NCBI RefSeq assembly: GCF_910591885.1
Contig: NC_063271.1
Coordinates: 7,247,001 to 7,311,000, forward strand
Direction of reading: 5' to 3'
DNA length: 64,000 nt
Source: Bombus terrestris
Taxonomy: Eukaryota > Arthropoda > Insecta > Hymenoptera > Apidae
Positions 63,160-64,000 of the stretch are shown piece after piece. The notes beneath the pieces are model-generated. The model saw nothing but the letters and a program-made list of their open reading frames with translations, made no database searches and was not told where the DNA came from. Each line of letters starts with the position of its first letter. The first letter of the stretch is position 1. A program made the position numbers and the translations under genes.

Positions 63160-64000
63160 CTACGGGAAACACGTTTGTGTCGTTGTCGAAGCGGACGAAG
63201 AAATAATCTTGTTGGCGTTTGTAGGAGATTACGCAAGAGCGCGGCTCTCTTGGTAGTTTTGTGCAAAAAAAACCGTCACAAAGCATTCGTTGTCCTCGTT
63301 ATCTCGTTGTCAAGCACTTTCGATCGCTTCTTTCTTTTTCGCACGATCAACCTTGTACGTTTCTTACGTGGAACAACGCGATTTACATCGACCAACGCGC
63401 AAAGAAACGCGATTCTGTTCGGAAGAAACGTTGTTCACCTTCGTACGTTCTCTGCGTGTTCATTGGCAAAAGAAAGAAGAAAAACTAGTAACATGGAAAC
63501 CTCCTCGCTCTGGAAAAGTCTTTTCATACGGTAAGCGATTTTCTAATATTTCCAGATTACAAAGTTAGATGCTCCTTTCTCTTTGGTTCCTTTAATTTCC
63601 CGTTTCGTCATTCGTATCGCGCTATTTACTTTCTATTTGAATGCGAGAAATACCAGCATATTGTTTGTGGCATCTATGCGACAGCTAATGCAACCTTGTA
63701 ATATTATTTTCTATAAGGACGGACGAGTTGCGAGCCACGGTTTCCTTTGCAAAGTCATTTCCTTTGCAAACACTCGCGACGAGTACCGTACAATGCGATA
63801 AAAAGAAATTTGACGTTGAGAAACAGGGTCATGCGTCAAACAACTTTGCGTCCCACTTTTTTAAATCTCCGTCGATCCAGAAGCGTAGAATTCCTCCTTA
63901 CTGTGATTTTACTACAATTTTTCTACATCTTCCGTGTAGCGAATAAGTATAATCGCAATAAGAACGCGCTAATGTTAAATATAAATATAAACGCAGTATC
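63160..64000. other. ADAMTS intron reaching the right edge
   Basis: No exon encoding the HExxH helix or earlier metalloprotease sequence is present on the minus strand here, so the preceding intron is at least 841 bases. The plus-strand open frames in this stretch have no recognisable content. Confidence 0.5.

Noticed and set aside
1..64000. tRNA genes
   Set aside because: Looked for tRNA-like B-box and cloverleaf patterns by eye on both strands; none was convincing, though a covariance scan would be needed to be sure.
63160..64000. Plus-strand open frames near the right edge
   Set aside because: Overlapping frames of similar length in GC-richer intron, none with recognisable content.

Overview
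The window is an AT-rich animal nuclear segment. Genes have many short introns with GT..AG borders, intergenic DNA is mostly A+T, and microsatellites, MITEs and decayed transposons are scattered through it. Gene content (a REPTOR-type bZIP, a Regnase/ZC3H12 RNase, FAAH2-like amidases, an ADAMTS-2/3/14-like protease) and base composition suggest an insect, most likely a hymenopteran and probably a bee. The order is an inference; nothing here fixes the species.

Layout, left to right: (1) 521-742, minus: a first coding exon of an unrecognised gene that leaves the window. (2) 2.0-5.1 kb: a decayed pogo/Tigger-type transposase, a GC-richer island of unknown origin, and a mariner-like MITE. (3) 5.2-9.1 kb, minus: a seven-exon KIAA2013-family membrane protein (615 aa as modelled). 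(4) 10.4-15.5 kb, minus: an eight-exon fatty-acid amide hydrolase 2-like enzyme (518 aa) with a complete Lys/Ser/Ser triad. (5) 16.7-17.2 kb, plus: a small two-exon lysine-rich protein with a faint TAF1A-like look. (6) 18.3-24.7 kb, plus: the SPT2 histone chaperone in seven exons (586 aa). (7) 24.7-32.2 kb: 7.5 kb with no gene, between the 3' ends of convergent genes, holding a pogo-type MITE and a 28S rRNA-like fragment. (8) 32.2-34.9 kb, minus: a REPTOR/CREBRF-like bZIP factor in five exons (588 aa). (9) 36.8-42.6 kb, plus: a six-exon fusion of a small Cys cluster, an F-box and an E2 (UBC) fold whose catalytic cysteine is glycine (530 aa). (10) 44.3-52.6 kb, plus: a Regnase/ZC3H12 endoribonuclease in eight exons (645 aa from the start chosen), with a GC-rich 5' region holding a kappaB-type decamer. 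(11) 54.7-56.1 kb: a 117-bp tandem repeat and a GC-richer segment that may be an LTR. (12) 56.5-63.2 kb, minus: ten exons of an ADAMTS-2/3/14-like protease (702 aa in view) from the end of the catalytic domain to the PLAC domain; its 5' exons lie beyond the right edge.

The multi-exon models were joined by hand and each closes in frame across all junctions. The genes do not form a pathway. Two of them, REPTOR (TORC1/stress transcription) and Regnase (mRNA decay, immune control), are stress or immune regulators in other animals. The most unusual coding gene is the F-box/inactive-E2 fusion.
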